From Micrococcales bacterium (GTDB lineage: Bacteria; Actinomycetota; Actinomycetes; S36-B12; UBA10799): DNA of 64,000 nucleotides. This document shows, in pieces, positions 45,709 to 54,110 of the stretch; within the stretch, counting starts at the first letter, position 1; the number at the start of each line of letters is the position of its first letter. The notes below the pieces were generated by a model, which worked only from the letters and a program-made list of their open reading frames with translations, made no database searches and had not been told where the DNA came from. The stretch spans positions 124,001 through 188,000 of the forward strand of contig JADJCR010000015.1 in NCBI GenBank assembly GCA_016703125.1, written 5' to 3'. Both the position numbers and the translations under genes were made by a program.

Positions 45709-47338
45709 TCAGGCCCGCGGTGCGGGCGTGAAACCCATCCGCTCGCTGTAGACGACCACCTGGTCGCGCCCAGCCCGTTTCGCGGCGTACAACGCCACAT
45801 CCGCACACCGCCGCAACTCGCTGCTGCTGCGGGCGTGGTCGGGGAACGCCGCCAGCCCGGCTGACAGCGTCACCTGCGGGTAGCGGTTGCCTGAGGCTGT
45901 GCCCACCAACTGCGGCAGGGCCGCCCGCAACTGCTCGGCCCGCTCCCGCGTCACTTCCAGCGGCGCTGACGGCATGAGGATGATGAACTCCTCACCGCCG
46001 TACCGGCAGGCGATGTCGCCGGGGCGCAGCCGGGCGCGCAGCAGGTCGCCCAGCCAGCGCAGGACCTGATCGCCGGCAGCATGCCCGTGCTCGTCGTTGA
46101 GCGCTTTGAAGTGGTCCAGGTCGAGCATCAACATGCACAGCGGCGTGTTCTCGCGCTCGGCGCGCGCCAGTTCCCGGCCGAACGTCTCCTCGAGGTACCG
46201 CCGGTTGTGCAAGCCGGTCAGCGGGTCGCGCAGCTCGCTCGCGCAGCCCGTCCTGCAGCGTCTGGATCGTCACCAGTTGCGCGGTCAGTTTCTCGTTGGC
46301 GTCACGCAGTTCGAGTTCGGTCAGGCGCAGGGCGTTGATGTCGCGCAGCACCAGCACCCGGCCGCGGACCCGGTCGCGCTCATCGCTGACCACTACCCGG
46401 TGCACGTCGACGTGGCGGGAGGTGGGGTGCTCGATGAAGACATCGGTGTGATCGCGGTCGGAGTCGACGGTCTGCAGCAGCCCAGGCCACGGCGCGAGCA
46501 CCGAGGCCACGGGTGTGCCGGCAAGATCCCGCCGCCGGATCCCCAGCCAGTTGTAGAACGCCGCGTTGGCCATCGCCACCCGGTCGGCCGCATCGAGGAC
46601 CAGCACGGCGTCGTGCAGGTTCTCCAGCACCGACTCCTGCGCGATCGGGACCACGGTGAGCAGACCCTGCCGCAACGTCGCCCATGTCATCCCCACCGCC
46701 GTGACCGCGAAGGCGATCGGCGCCGGATCCTGGCCGGGGAAAGGACTGAACCCGAAGACGTAGGCGATCGACCCCAGGATCGGGAACGCGGCGAGCACAA
46801 GCATCAACGTGAACTGCCCGCGGTAACTGTCGTCGTGCCGGCCGAACGCCACCACGACGATGGCCAGGGCGGCGAGCAGCAGCAGGTAGCTGTACCCGAT
46901 CACGAGGAAGAACACCGGGCCGTGCTCGTACACCAGGATGTTCCCCGGCTCGGGCACGAACCCGGTCCACAGCCAGTGGTGCAGGCCGTTGGTGGCGGCG
47001 GCGATGACGCAGCACACCGGCACGATCCACAGCAGCCACCGCGGCTGCGGCGCCCACTTCTCGCTCTGGGTGTACTCCACGACGAACAGGAAGAAGAAGA
47101 CCGGCACGCTCATCGCGCCGGGATAGCCCAGGGTTCCGAAGAAGATCTTGGCGTTCTCGCCCACGACCATCGCTTCGCACGCGTATGCCAGCGTCCACAC
47201 CAGCATGGCGATGAGCAGTCCCACCAGCGGTCGGCCACCGATGGCACCGCGCCGCGGCCACACCATCATCAGCGCGACGGCCATGACCACTGCGCTGGCC
47301 AACAGGGACAGGCCGTACACACTCCACTGCCAGTCCAC
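45709..47338 (-). pseudogene. Diguanylate cyclase with 7TM histidine-kinase-type sensor and PAS (frameshifted)
   Basis: Membrane c-di-GMP synthase. Seven N-terminal helices (about residues 1-230) with PVFFFLFVVEYTQSEKWAPQ are the 7TM sensor found in some histidine kinases. A PAS domain follows (ENLHDAVLVLDAADRVAMAN), then a coiled linker (ELELRDANEKLTAQLVTIQ). The frame breaks near 46231-46250. The GGDEF domain continues from RDPLTGLHNRRYLEETFG and has the active site YGGEEFIIL with an RxxD inhibitory site (RPGD). TAGCCT lies seven bases before GTG 47338. The stop abuts that of the HisA-like gene. Confidence 0.85.
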
Positions 47339-47345
47339 GATTGGC

Positions 47346-47351
47346 AGGCTA
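47346..47351 (-). promoter_or_regulatory. Putative -10 box (TAGCCT) for the 7TM diguanylate cyclase
   Basis: Minus-strand TAGCCT seven bases before GTG 47338. It lies just before the stop of the upstream MFS gene. Confidence 0.45.
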
Positions 47352-47359
47352 GAGGTTGA

Positions 47360-48946
47360 TCAGGTCGCGTCGCCCGACGAGGCGTCCTGCCTGCTGTATC
47401 GGGCCAACAGGTCCGCCTCACCGGCCTTGCCCGGGAAGCGCCACCATGTCACCGCTGCCCCGATGAGGATCGCCACGATGCCCGCGGCGTAGGCCCAGTT
47501 GGCGCCGTCAAGGAAGGACTGCTGCGCCGCCTGCTCGATCGCTGAGGCGTACGACGGGTACTGCTCGGCGACGGCCTCGGCACCGGCGAAGGACTTCTGC
47601 AACTGCGTGGCCACCTCGTCGGTGACCTTCTCGGATTCCGGGGAGGCGGCCACCGCCGAAGCCATGGCGCTGGCGTAACCGAGCGTGAGCAGCACCCCGA
47701 GGATCGACTGCATGACCGCACCGCCGAGGTCGCGCTGCAGGTCCGCCGTCGCGGAGGCCATGCCCGCCCGGTGGACCGGCACGGAAGCGGTCAGCGCGTG
47801 GGACGCCGGGGTGCCCGCGAACCCGACCCCGAGCCCGACGAGGACGTACGCCAGGGCTACACCGGCGTACGACGTCTGCTGCTTCCACAGCAACAGCATC
47901 ACGATGAAGCCGAGGACGAAGAACACGTAGCCGAGCAAGAGCGTGAAGCGCGAACCGCGGGACACCACCAGCTTGGCGGACAGCCCGGCCACCGCGACCA
48001 TCGCCACGGACATCGGGATGACCGACGCGCCGGAGGCCAGCGTGCTGTAGGCCCGGACGTTCTGCAGGAACTGCTGGCTGATGTACATCGTGCCCATCAG
48101 CGTGCCGAACACGATGATCCCGGCCACGGCCGCCACCCAGAAGATCCGCCGCGTGGCCACGTCGAGGTCGTACAGCGGGTTGGGTGCCCGCCGCTGCCGG
48201 CGCACGAACCACACCGCGGTGACCACGGTCACGACCGCGAAGAACCCGGCGAGTTTGAGCCCGCCCGGCACGGCTGCGAAGTTGATGGCCAGCACCAGGG
48301 CGGCGATCATCACCACGGACAGGGCACCACCCCGATGATCCACCGGGTCCGAGGTCTCGTTGACGTGCGCGGGCACCACCCGCAGCGCGAGCAGGAACGC
48401 CACCGCCGCCAGCGGCACGGTGATGAGGAAGACCGAGCCCCACCAGAAGTTCTCCAACAGCCAGCCTGCGGTCAGCGGCCCGATGACCATGACGCCGCTG
48501 CCGATCGCCGACCACTTCGCGATCGCCGCCGTGCGTGCCGGGCCGTCGGCCCACAGCGCCGTGATGAGCGCCAACGTGGTCGGAAACGCCATGCCCGCGC
48601 AGACCCCGCCCAGCACGCGCGCGACGATGAGCACCGTCTCGCTCCACGCGAAGGAGGCCAGCAGCGCCGCGGGGATGGACAGCCCGGTTCCCACCAGCAG
48701 CAGCAGTTTGCGCCCGTAGTGGTCACCCACGGCACCGAGGTACAGCACAGAGGCGGCCAGGCCGAGGGAGAAACCCACGGCGATCATGTTCAGCGACGTC
48801 TGGCTGGCCTCTAAAGCCCGGCCGATCGACGGCAGTGCCACGTTCGCCACGGCGAGGTTGAGGTTGGCGACCCCGGCCACCGTGATCAGGGTCCCCAGCA
48901 CCAGGCCGGCGCGGGTGGGCTTGGTCGTCACGGCGGCGGCGGTCAC
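47360..48946 (-). CDS. MFS transporter, DHA2/EmrB-like multidrug exporter
   Basis: A 528-residue protein with about 14 helices. Signature loop: GDHYGRKLLLLVG after helix 2; ARVLGGVCAGMAFPTTLALI and GPLTAGWLLENFWWGSVFLI are typical of exporters. A soluble stretch of about 70 residues near the C-terminus (SEKVTDEVATQLQKSFAGAE) separates the last two helices. Start GTG 48946 (VTAAAVTTKP) is the first in-frame start after non-homologous sequence; GTG 48931 is possible. The substrate is unknown. Confidence 0.86.
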   Translation of the reverse strand: MTAAAVTTKPTRAGLVLGTLITVAGVANLNLAVANVALPSIGRALEASQTSLNMIAVGFSLGLAASVLYLGAVGDHYGRKLLLLVGTGLSIPAALLASFAWSETVLIVARVLGGVCAGMAFPTTLALITALWADGPARTAAIAKWSAIGSGVMVIGPLTAGWLLENFWWGSVFLITVPLAAVAFLLALRVVPAHVNETSDPVDHRGGALSVVMIAALVLAINFAAVPGGLKLAGFFAVVTVVTAVWFVRRQRRAPNPLYDLDVATRRIFWVAAVAGIIVFGTLMGTMYISQQFLQNVRAYSTLASGASVIPMSVAMVAVAGLSAKLVVSRGSRFTLLLGYVFFVLGFIVMLLLWKQQTSYAGVALAYVLVGLGVGFAGTPASHALTASVPVHRAGMASATADLQRDLGGAVMQSILGVLLTLGYASAMASAVAASPESEKVTDEVATQLQKSFAGAEAVAEQYPSYASAIEQAAQQSFLDGANWAYAAGIVAILIGAAVTWWRFPGKAGEADLLARYSRQDASSGDAT

Positions 48947-48977
48947 GCGCTCAGCGTGGCACGCATGGACACCGGAT

Positions 48978-49922
48978 TCAGCCTGACAGCAGCCGTTCGG
49001 CCAGCCAGAGGTCGAGCATCCAGTCGGAGTCCAGGGCCGACCCGCGCCGTTCGGCCAGCACCCCCTGCGCCGACCCGCGGACCCGCACCTTGTGCCAGCG
49101 CGGATCCTGCGGAACGCCGGCCAGCCTGTCCTGTACCCACGCCGGGGCCTGCTCGGCTTGCAGGCGTCCGTCCTTGCCGAGGATCTCGAAGGTGTCGGTG
49201 GGCCGTTGCACCAGCACCGCGGTGCTGCCGGCGTAGGCGTCCACGACGACGTGGCGGCCGTAGCGATCGCCCTCGAACGTGGTCGGCCCGATGGTGTGCG
49301 CCCCGATCCCGTCGGTCCCGATGCGCGGCAACAGGATGATCGACGGCGTACGGCTGATCGCCAGGCCCAGGCCGGAGTTGTAGTCGTCGGCCAGCGAGCG
49401 CGCCCGGCGCATGTTCCGCGGCAGCGCCACGAGCAGGAGCACCACGACCGCCAGCCCGGGCAGCGCCGCGACCGGGATGCCCGGGCCGGTCTCCCCCAGC
49501 GGCTGCCACACCTGCGTGACCGCGCCGCTGACGTACAGGTAGCCGCCCAGCGGCAGCAGGATCGCCACCAGGGCGGTAGGGACGAACAGGCCGATGCTGA
49601 ACCGCCGCGAACCCTGCGCACCGGCGCGGGCGCGGGCGGCGTCGGTGCCCGGCAAGGTCAGTGCGGCCATGAGTTGCTCGGGGGTCTGCGGGAGGTGCCC
49701 GGCCGGGACCGGTTCGGCCTCTTGCGGCTTGCGGCGGACCAGGTCGACGGCCTGCATCCCGAGGATGCCGAGCAGGTAGATGCCGACCGCGGCGCCGATC
49801 AGTGCGTACGGCGGTTCGTCACCGGGTTTGTAGTTCAGCCCGACATACACCACCACGCCCACGACGGCCAGCAGCCCGCCGACCACCCACATCCGGTACA
49901 GGCACGACCGTTGCCAGATCAC
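48978..49922 (-). CDS. Hypothetical membrane protein
   Basis: A 314-residue protein, family not recognised. Two N-terminal helices (MWVVGGLLAVVGVVVYVGL; LIGAAVGIYLLGILGMQAV), a linker (QTPEQLMAALTLPGTDAA) and two more helices (FVPTALVAILLPLGGYLYV; AALPGLAVVVLLLVAL) precede a soluble C-terminal domain of about 140 residues ending DLWLAERLLSG. The orientation suggests a cytoplasmic C-terminal domain. Confidence 0.75.
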   Translation of the reverse strand: MIWQRSCLYRMWVVGGLLAVVGVVVYVGLNYKPGDEPPYALIGAAVGIYLLGILGMQAVDLVRRKPQEAEPVPAGHLPQTPEQLMAALTLPGTDAARARAGAQGSRRFSIGLFVPTALVAILLPLGGYLYVSGAVTQVWQPLGETGPGIPVAALPGLAVVVLLLVALPRNMRRARSLADDYNSGLGLAISRTPSIILLPRIGTDGIGAHTIGPTTFEGDRYGRHVVVDAYAGSTAVLVQRPTDTFEILGKDGRLQAEQAPAWVQDRLAGVPQDPRWHKVRVRGSAQGVLAERRGSALDSDWMLDLWLAERLLSG

Positions 49923-49952
49923 CCGCCGAGTGTGGCAGAGGTGGCAGCGGGC

Positions 49953-50447
49953 TCACCACCACTGCGTGCCCGGGGCCCCCTTGTACGGCCCGGCGATGCG
50001 CGAGGTGGGCCAGTCGCCGTAGAAGCTGCTCTGCAAAGGCGTGACCGCCTCACCGGACACCTCGCACAGGTCCACCCGCTGCGGGTAGAAGCACACGGCG
50101 TTGACGATCTGTTCGTAGCCGGGGTTCGGCCGGGGGTACCACCAGCACACCTGCGGCACGGCGGGCTCGCCCGGCAACCGCAGATCCGCGTAACTGGCCG
50201 CCCCCTTGTACTCGCATACGGTCCGCAGACCCACCTCGTGCAGGTGGGTCCAGTCGACGTCCGCGGCGGGGATGTAATACGCCGGCGCGTGCGACGTCTC
50301 GAGCACCCGCAGCGTGCGCTTGCTCTCAGCCAGCACGTGGCCGGCGTGCACGACACGGACCAGATCGTCACTGGGCATCACGGCCGGTGGCCGGGGGTAG
50401 TCCCACACGGACTCCTGGCCCGGTCCCACGGGTTCACGTTTCGGCAC
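49953..50447 (-). CDS. DUF427 domain protein
   Basis: A 164-residue protein of the small beta-barrel DUF427 family. Landmarks: ESVWDYPRPPAVMPSDD, GHVLAESKRTLRVLETSHAP and YYIPAADVDW, then CEYKGAASYADL. The role is unknown. I chose GTG 50447 (VPKREPVGPGQ) because CAGGCT lies six bases before it and the upstream residues are atypical. Confidence 0.85.
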   Translation of the reverse strand: MPKREPVGPGQESVWDYPRPPAVMPSDDLVRVVHAGHVLAESKRTLRVLETSHAPAYYIPAADVDWTHLHEVGLRTVCEYKGAASYADLRLPGEPAVPQVCWWYPRPNPGYEQIVNAVCFYPQRVDLCEVSGEAVTPLQSSFYGDWPTSRIAGPYKGAPGTQWW

Positions 50448-50489
50448 ACTTCCAGCCTGCAACCGGTCGCGGTTCCCCGCAATCGCGCG

Positions 50490-50495
50490 CAGACT
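50490..50495 (+). promoter_or_regulatory. Putative -10 box (CAGACT) for the DCC protein gene
   Basis: CAGACT ends seven bases before ATG 50503. Confidence 0.4.
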
Positions 50496-50502
50496 CGCAG
50501 GT

Positions 50503-50823
50503 ATGGCCACGGTCGTCTACGACGGGTACTGCAACCTGTGCATCGCCTCGGTGCGCTTCTTGGCGCGTCGGCAGAAGCCCGGGGCGCTGCAGTTCGTGGC
50601 CAACCCCGCCGCCGACCAGCAGACCGTCACCGTCATCGACGGCGGCCGGGAGTACACGCTGTCGGACGCCTCGCTGCGGGCGCTGAAGTACCTGCGGTGG
50701 CCGTGGCCGCTGCTGCGCGTCGCGCTGGTGATCCCCAAGCCCGCGCGCGACAGGGTCTATCGATGGGTCGCTGCCAACCGCTACCGGTGGTTCGGGCGCT
50801 CGGAGTCCTACTGCCAGCTCTGA
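50503..50823 (+). CDS. DCC family thiol-disulfide oxidoreductase (DUF393)
   Basis: A 106-residue thioredoxin-like protein. The DxxCxxC signature is YDGYCNLC with Cys10 and Cys13. LRALKYLRWPWPLLRVALVI and RWVAANRYRWFGRSE complete the family pattern. It probably acts in thiol exchange. The last 16 bases overlap the convergent glycerate kinase gene. Confidence 0.9.
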   Translation: MATVVYDGYCNLCIASVRFLARRQKPGALQFVANPAADQQTVTVIDGGREYTLSDASLRALKYLRWPWPLLRVALVIPKPARDRVYRWVAANRYRWFGRSESYCQL

Positions 50824-51736
50824 GCCACCTGCTGCGCGAGGTCCGCCAGCGCCTGCGCCGGCTCGGTGAACGCTCTGTCGCCGGCGAAGTCCAGCAGCCC
50901 GTGGGCTTCCACTCCGTTCTCGGCCACCGTCACCTGCCCGGCCAGCACGATCAGCCGCGAGGCCATGGCCCGCACGCCGGACACGACCTTGCCGTGCAGG
51001 GACTGCCGGTCGAACTTCCCCTCCCCGGTGATGACCACGTCCGCGCCCGCACACGCCGCGGCCAGCCCCACCGCCTGCGCGACGACCTCGAACCCGGAGA
51101 CCCGCACCCCACCGAGAAGCATCAGCCCGAAGCCCAGTCCACCCGCCGCACCGGCGCCGGGTGCCTGCGCCAGCTGCGGGTCCTGGGCGGCCCACAGCCG
51201 CATCCGTTCCTCCAGGCCCGGCAGGTCGGCCGTTGCCGCACCCTTCTGCACCGCGAACATGTAGGTGGCGCCATCCGGGCCGAGCAGCGGGCTGTCCACG
51301 TCGGTCGCGAGGATCAGCCCCGGGACCGGGCCGCCGAGAGCCTCGACCGCCCCCCGGCCACCGTCGTTGGTGGCGGAGCCCCCCAGCCCGACGATGATCC
51401 GTTCACAGCCCCGCGCCGCGTCGATGAGCTGCCCGACGCCGGCAGTCGACGCCCGCCACGGGTCCCGCTCATCCGGTTCCAGCCGCGCCAGGCCGTTGGC
51501 CTGCGCCGCCTCGATGTAGGCGACGTCGCCCACCTGCAGCCACTGCGCGCCGACGTCGCGGCCGAGCGGATCGCCCACCGTGATCTCGTGCAAGGTCCGA
51601 GGGTGGCGAAAACCCACGACCCGACCGCCGCGCCCATGAGCGGACCGCCCAGGGCGCGGCCGTCGCGGATGGCCTGGGCTGCCTGCGGCGCGCTCAGCGT
51701 CCCGGCGAACTTGTCCGGGCAGACGACGACGCGCAC
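50808..51736 (-). pseudogene. Glycerate kinase family protein with damaged N-terminal region
   Basis: Kinase of the GckA/GlxK type. The start VRVVVCPDKFAGTLSAPQA (GTG 51736, CACACT six bases upstream) and the body LHEITVGDPLGRDVGAQW, GGSATNDGGRGAVEALGG and DVVITGEGKFDRQSLHGK are clear. Between them (about 51600-51670) the frame changes and the usual DGGPGF region with its conserved Asp is missing. Compared with the family, some 20 residues are absent. A perfect 9-bp inverted repeat (51627-51635, 51652-51660) lies exactly there. It is either a real deletion or an assembly error at a hairpin. Confidence 0.8.
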
Positions 51737-51748
51737 GCCGTCAGTGTG

Positions 51749-52231
51749 TCAGGCCTGCAGCGCCTTCTCGATGGCCTCGCGCATCTTCGCCGGGTCGTCC
51801 TGCGGGCTGAAGCGCTCCAGAACCTCGCCGTCGCGGCTGATGACGAACTTCGTGAAGTTCCACTTGATGGCCTTCATGCCGAGGAACCCGGGCGCCTGCT
51901 TGGTCAGCCACGTGAACACGGGGTCGGCGTCGTCGCCCTTGACGTCGACCTTGCCCATCATCGGGAACGTCACGCCGTAGTTCACCTGGCAGAACTCAGC
52001 GATCTCCTCGTTGCTGCCCGGATCCTGGTTGCCGAACTGGTTGCAGGGGAAGCCGATCACCGTCAGCCCCTGGTCCTTGAACTCCTGGTACAACTCCTCG
52101 AGTCCGGTGAACTGAGGGGTGAACCCGCACTTGCTCGCGGTGTTCACGATGACCAGGACCTGGCCGCGGTAGTCGCCGAGGTCCACCTGGGAACCGTCGC
52201 GCGCGGCGACTTTGAAGTCGTAGATGCTCAT
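51749..52231 (-). CDS. Glutathione peroxidase family protein (thiol peroxidase)
   Basis: A 160-residue peroxidase. Cys35 in NTASKCGFTPQ replaces selenocysteine. FPCNQFGNQDPGSNEEI provides Gln and a possible resolving Cys, and WNFTKFVISRDG the Trp and Asn of the active site. Bacterial members usually use thioredoxin. Start ATG 52231 matches the family start (SIYDFKVAARDG). Confidence 0.93.
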   Translation of the reverse strand: MSIYDFKVAARDGSQVDLGDYRGQVLVIVNTASKCGFTPQFTGLEELYQEFKDQGLTVIGFPCNQFGNQDPGSNEEIAEFCQVNYGVTFPMMGKVDVKGDDADPVFTWLTKQAPGFLGMKAIKWNFTKFVISRDGEVLERFSPQDDPAKMREAIEKALQA

Positions 52232-52299
52232 AACTCCAGTCTCCGACCTGTCCGCACAGCCCGCCACCGCAGGGCTGGAGACATGCGTCACTGGCGAGG

Positions 52300-53111
52300 C
52301 TAGGGGAACGACACCACGCCCTGGCAACTCTCGCTGGCCTTCTGCATCTCCTTGGCCACGTCGTGCATAACCTTCTCCGGGCTGTCGGCGTTGTAGATGA
52401 CCTCCATGCCGGTGGCCATCACCTGCGCGCACTTGGTGGCCAGTTCCGTCTTGGCCTCCTGCGCCGCCAACTCGTCACGCAGCGTCGCGTTCTTCTGCGC
52501 CGCCTCCTTGGCCGCCTGGTTGTACTGGTTCTGCAGGTCCTTCAGCTTGCCGGCCTCTTTCTTGAGCTCCTTGCCCTCGGTCTTCAGCTTCGCGACGACC
52601 TCCTTGTGGGCCTCCTTCGCCTTCGCGAGTTCGGCCTGGAGTTCCTCCTCCTGCTTGGTGTCGGCGTCGATCTGCGACTGCAACTCAGCGATCTGCGCGG
52701 CGCTGGCTTGCGCGGCGGAGTCGGCGTCGCTCTTCTGCAGTAGGCCCCACGCCAGCGCGCCGGCGGCCAGCAGCGCGCACACACCGGTCGCGACCTTCCA
52801 CCCGACGCCACCGGACTTCGGCTTGTCTTCAGCGGGCGGCTCGGTCACCGGGGGTGGACCGAAGCCTTGCGGCGGCTGCTGCGGGGGTGGACCGTACCCC
52901 GGCGGCGGGCCCTGCGGAGGGGATCGTACCGCGGCGGGCCCTGCGGTGGCTGCTGCGGCGGGGGGGGCGCGACGGCGCGGAATCCCGGCGGCGGACCCTG
53001 GGGGCCCTGCGGCGGCGGGCCCTGCGGCGGCTGCTGCTCGGGGCCGGGAGCCCCGGGGAACTGCGGCTCGGGCGCTCCCGGGAACTGCGGCTCACCGTTG
53101 TCGTTGGACAT
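52300..53111 (-). pseudogene. Pro-rich, single-helix, coiled-coil membrane protein (frameshifted)
   Basis: A repaired length of about 270 residues. The N-terminus from ATG 53111 (GGGAGG upstream) is a Pro/Gln/Gly-rich tail: EPQFPGAPEPQFPGAPGPEQ and many PPQGPP units. At 52919-52922 one G of a run is missing on the plus strand; adding it continues the Pro-rich tail into PPVTEPPAEDKPKSGG. A helix follows (VATGVCALLAAGALAWGLL), then an extracytoplasmic coiled coil of about 85 residues (QIAELQSQIDADTKQEEEL onward) and a C-terminal region with two cysteines (TKCAQVM, ESCQGVV). No named family. If the break is real, the shorter frame from ATG 52848 still encodes the helix and coiled coil. Confidence 0.7.
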
Positions 53112-53176
53112 GCGTCCTCCCTTGATCGTGGTCAGGCTACTGCCGCGGCGCCCCCGGGCCGGGCTGTGACACGGCG

Positions 53177-53182
53177 TAGCCT
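53177..53182 (+). promoter_or_regulatory. Putative -10 box (TAGCCT) for the second quinone reductase
   Basis: TAGCCT ends seven bases before GTG 53190. Confidence 0.5.
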
Positions 53183-53189
53183 CGGGTTC

Positions 53190-54110
53190 GTGAAGGCGAT
53201 CGTGGTCGACTCCCCCGAGTTGGTGCGCGTGGCCGAGGTGCCCACCCCGACCCCCGGGCCCGGTGAGGTCCTGGTGGACGTGACGGCCGCGGGGGTCAAC
53301 CGCGCGGACCTCCTGCAGCGCCGCGGCTTCTACCCGCCGCCGCCGGGTGCCAGCGAGATCCTCGGCCTGGAGGTATCGGGGACGCACGACGGCGAGCCGG
53401 TATGTGCGTTGCTCACCGGCGGCGGGTACGCCGAGCAGGTCGCAGTTCCCCGCAGCCAGGTCATGCCGCTGCCACCGGGGGTGGACCCGGTCGCCGCCGC
53501 CGGCATCCCGGAGGTGGCCTGCACGGTGTACTCGAACCTGGCCATGACCGCGCACCTGCAGCCCGGCGAGTGGCTTCTGATCCATGGCGGCGGGTCCGGC
53601 ATCGGCACGTTCGCCATCCAGTGGGCCCGCGCGATTGGTGCGCACGTGGCGGTCACCGCGGGCAGTGACGAGAAACTCGCCCGCTGCGCCGACCTCGGTG
53701 CCGAGGTGCTCATCAACTACCGCGAGCAGGACTTCGTGTCGGCTTTGCCGCAGCCGGCCGATGTGATCCTCGACGTCGTCGGGGCCAAGTACCTCGACCG
53801 CAACGTCCGCGCCCTGGCCGACGGCGGCCGGCTGGTGGTCATCGGCCTGCAGGGCGGGGTGAAGGCCGAACTCAACCTCGGTGCGCTGCTCTCCAAGCGC
53901 GGATCGGTGATCGCCACCTCCCTGCGCAGCCGTCCCACGGCGCAGAAGGCGGAGATCTGCGAGGCCGTGGTGCGCGACGTGTGGCCGCTCTACGCCACGG
54001 GCGCGATCCGCCCGATCATCGACCGGGTGCTCCCGCTGGCCGACGCCACCGAAGCACACCGTTTGCTCGCGGACTCCAGCCACTTCGGCAAGGTGCTGCT
54101 GGCGGTCTAA
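53190..54110 (+). CDS. NAD(P)H quinone oxidoreductase, PIG3-like (MDR superfamily)
   Basis: A 306-residue reductase, slightly shorter than the usual 325. VTAAGVNRADLLQRRGFYPP with the PPPGAS turn is diagnostic of the PIG3/QOR branch. The NADPH loop is LLIHGGGSGIGTFAIQWARA. It ends SSHFGKVLLAV. Start GTG 53190 (VKAIVVD) is set by the leaderless box. Convergent with the photolyase gene, overlapping by four bases. Confidence 0.9.
   Translation: MKAIVVDSPELVRVAEVPTPTPGPGEVLVDVTAAGVNRADLLQRRGFYPPPPGASEILGLEVSGTHDGEPVCALLTGGGYAEQVAVPRSQVMPLPPGVDPVAAAGIPEVACTVYSNLAMTAHLQPGEWLLIHGGGSGIGTFAIQWARAIGAHVAVTAGSDEKLARCADLGAEVLINYREQDFVSALPQPADVILDVVGAKYLDRNVRALADGGRLVVIGLQGGVKAELNLGALLSKRGSVIATSLRSRPTAQKAEICEAVVRDVWPLYATGAIRPIIDRVLPLADATEAHRLLADSSHFGKVLLAV

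Noticed and set aside
49092..51980. Open frame of about 960 codons on the plus strand
   Set aside because: Crosses several real genes on both strands (DUF427, DCC protein, glycerate kinase). No recognisable domain.
52232..52299. Short ORF upstream of glutathione peroxidase as a second leader peptide
   Set aside because: An 18-codon ORF overlaps the start but lacks cysteines and the RR-x-x-D pattern. It is Arg-rich and likely chance.
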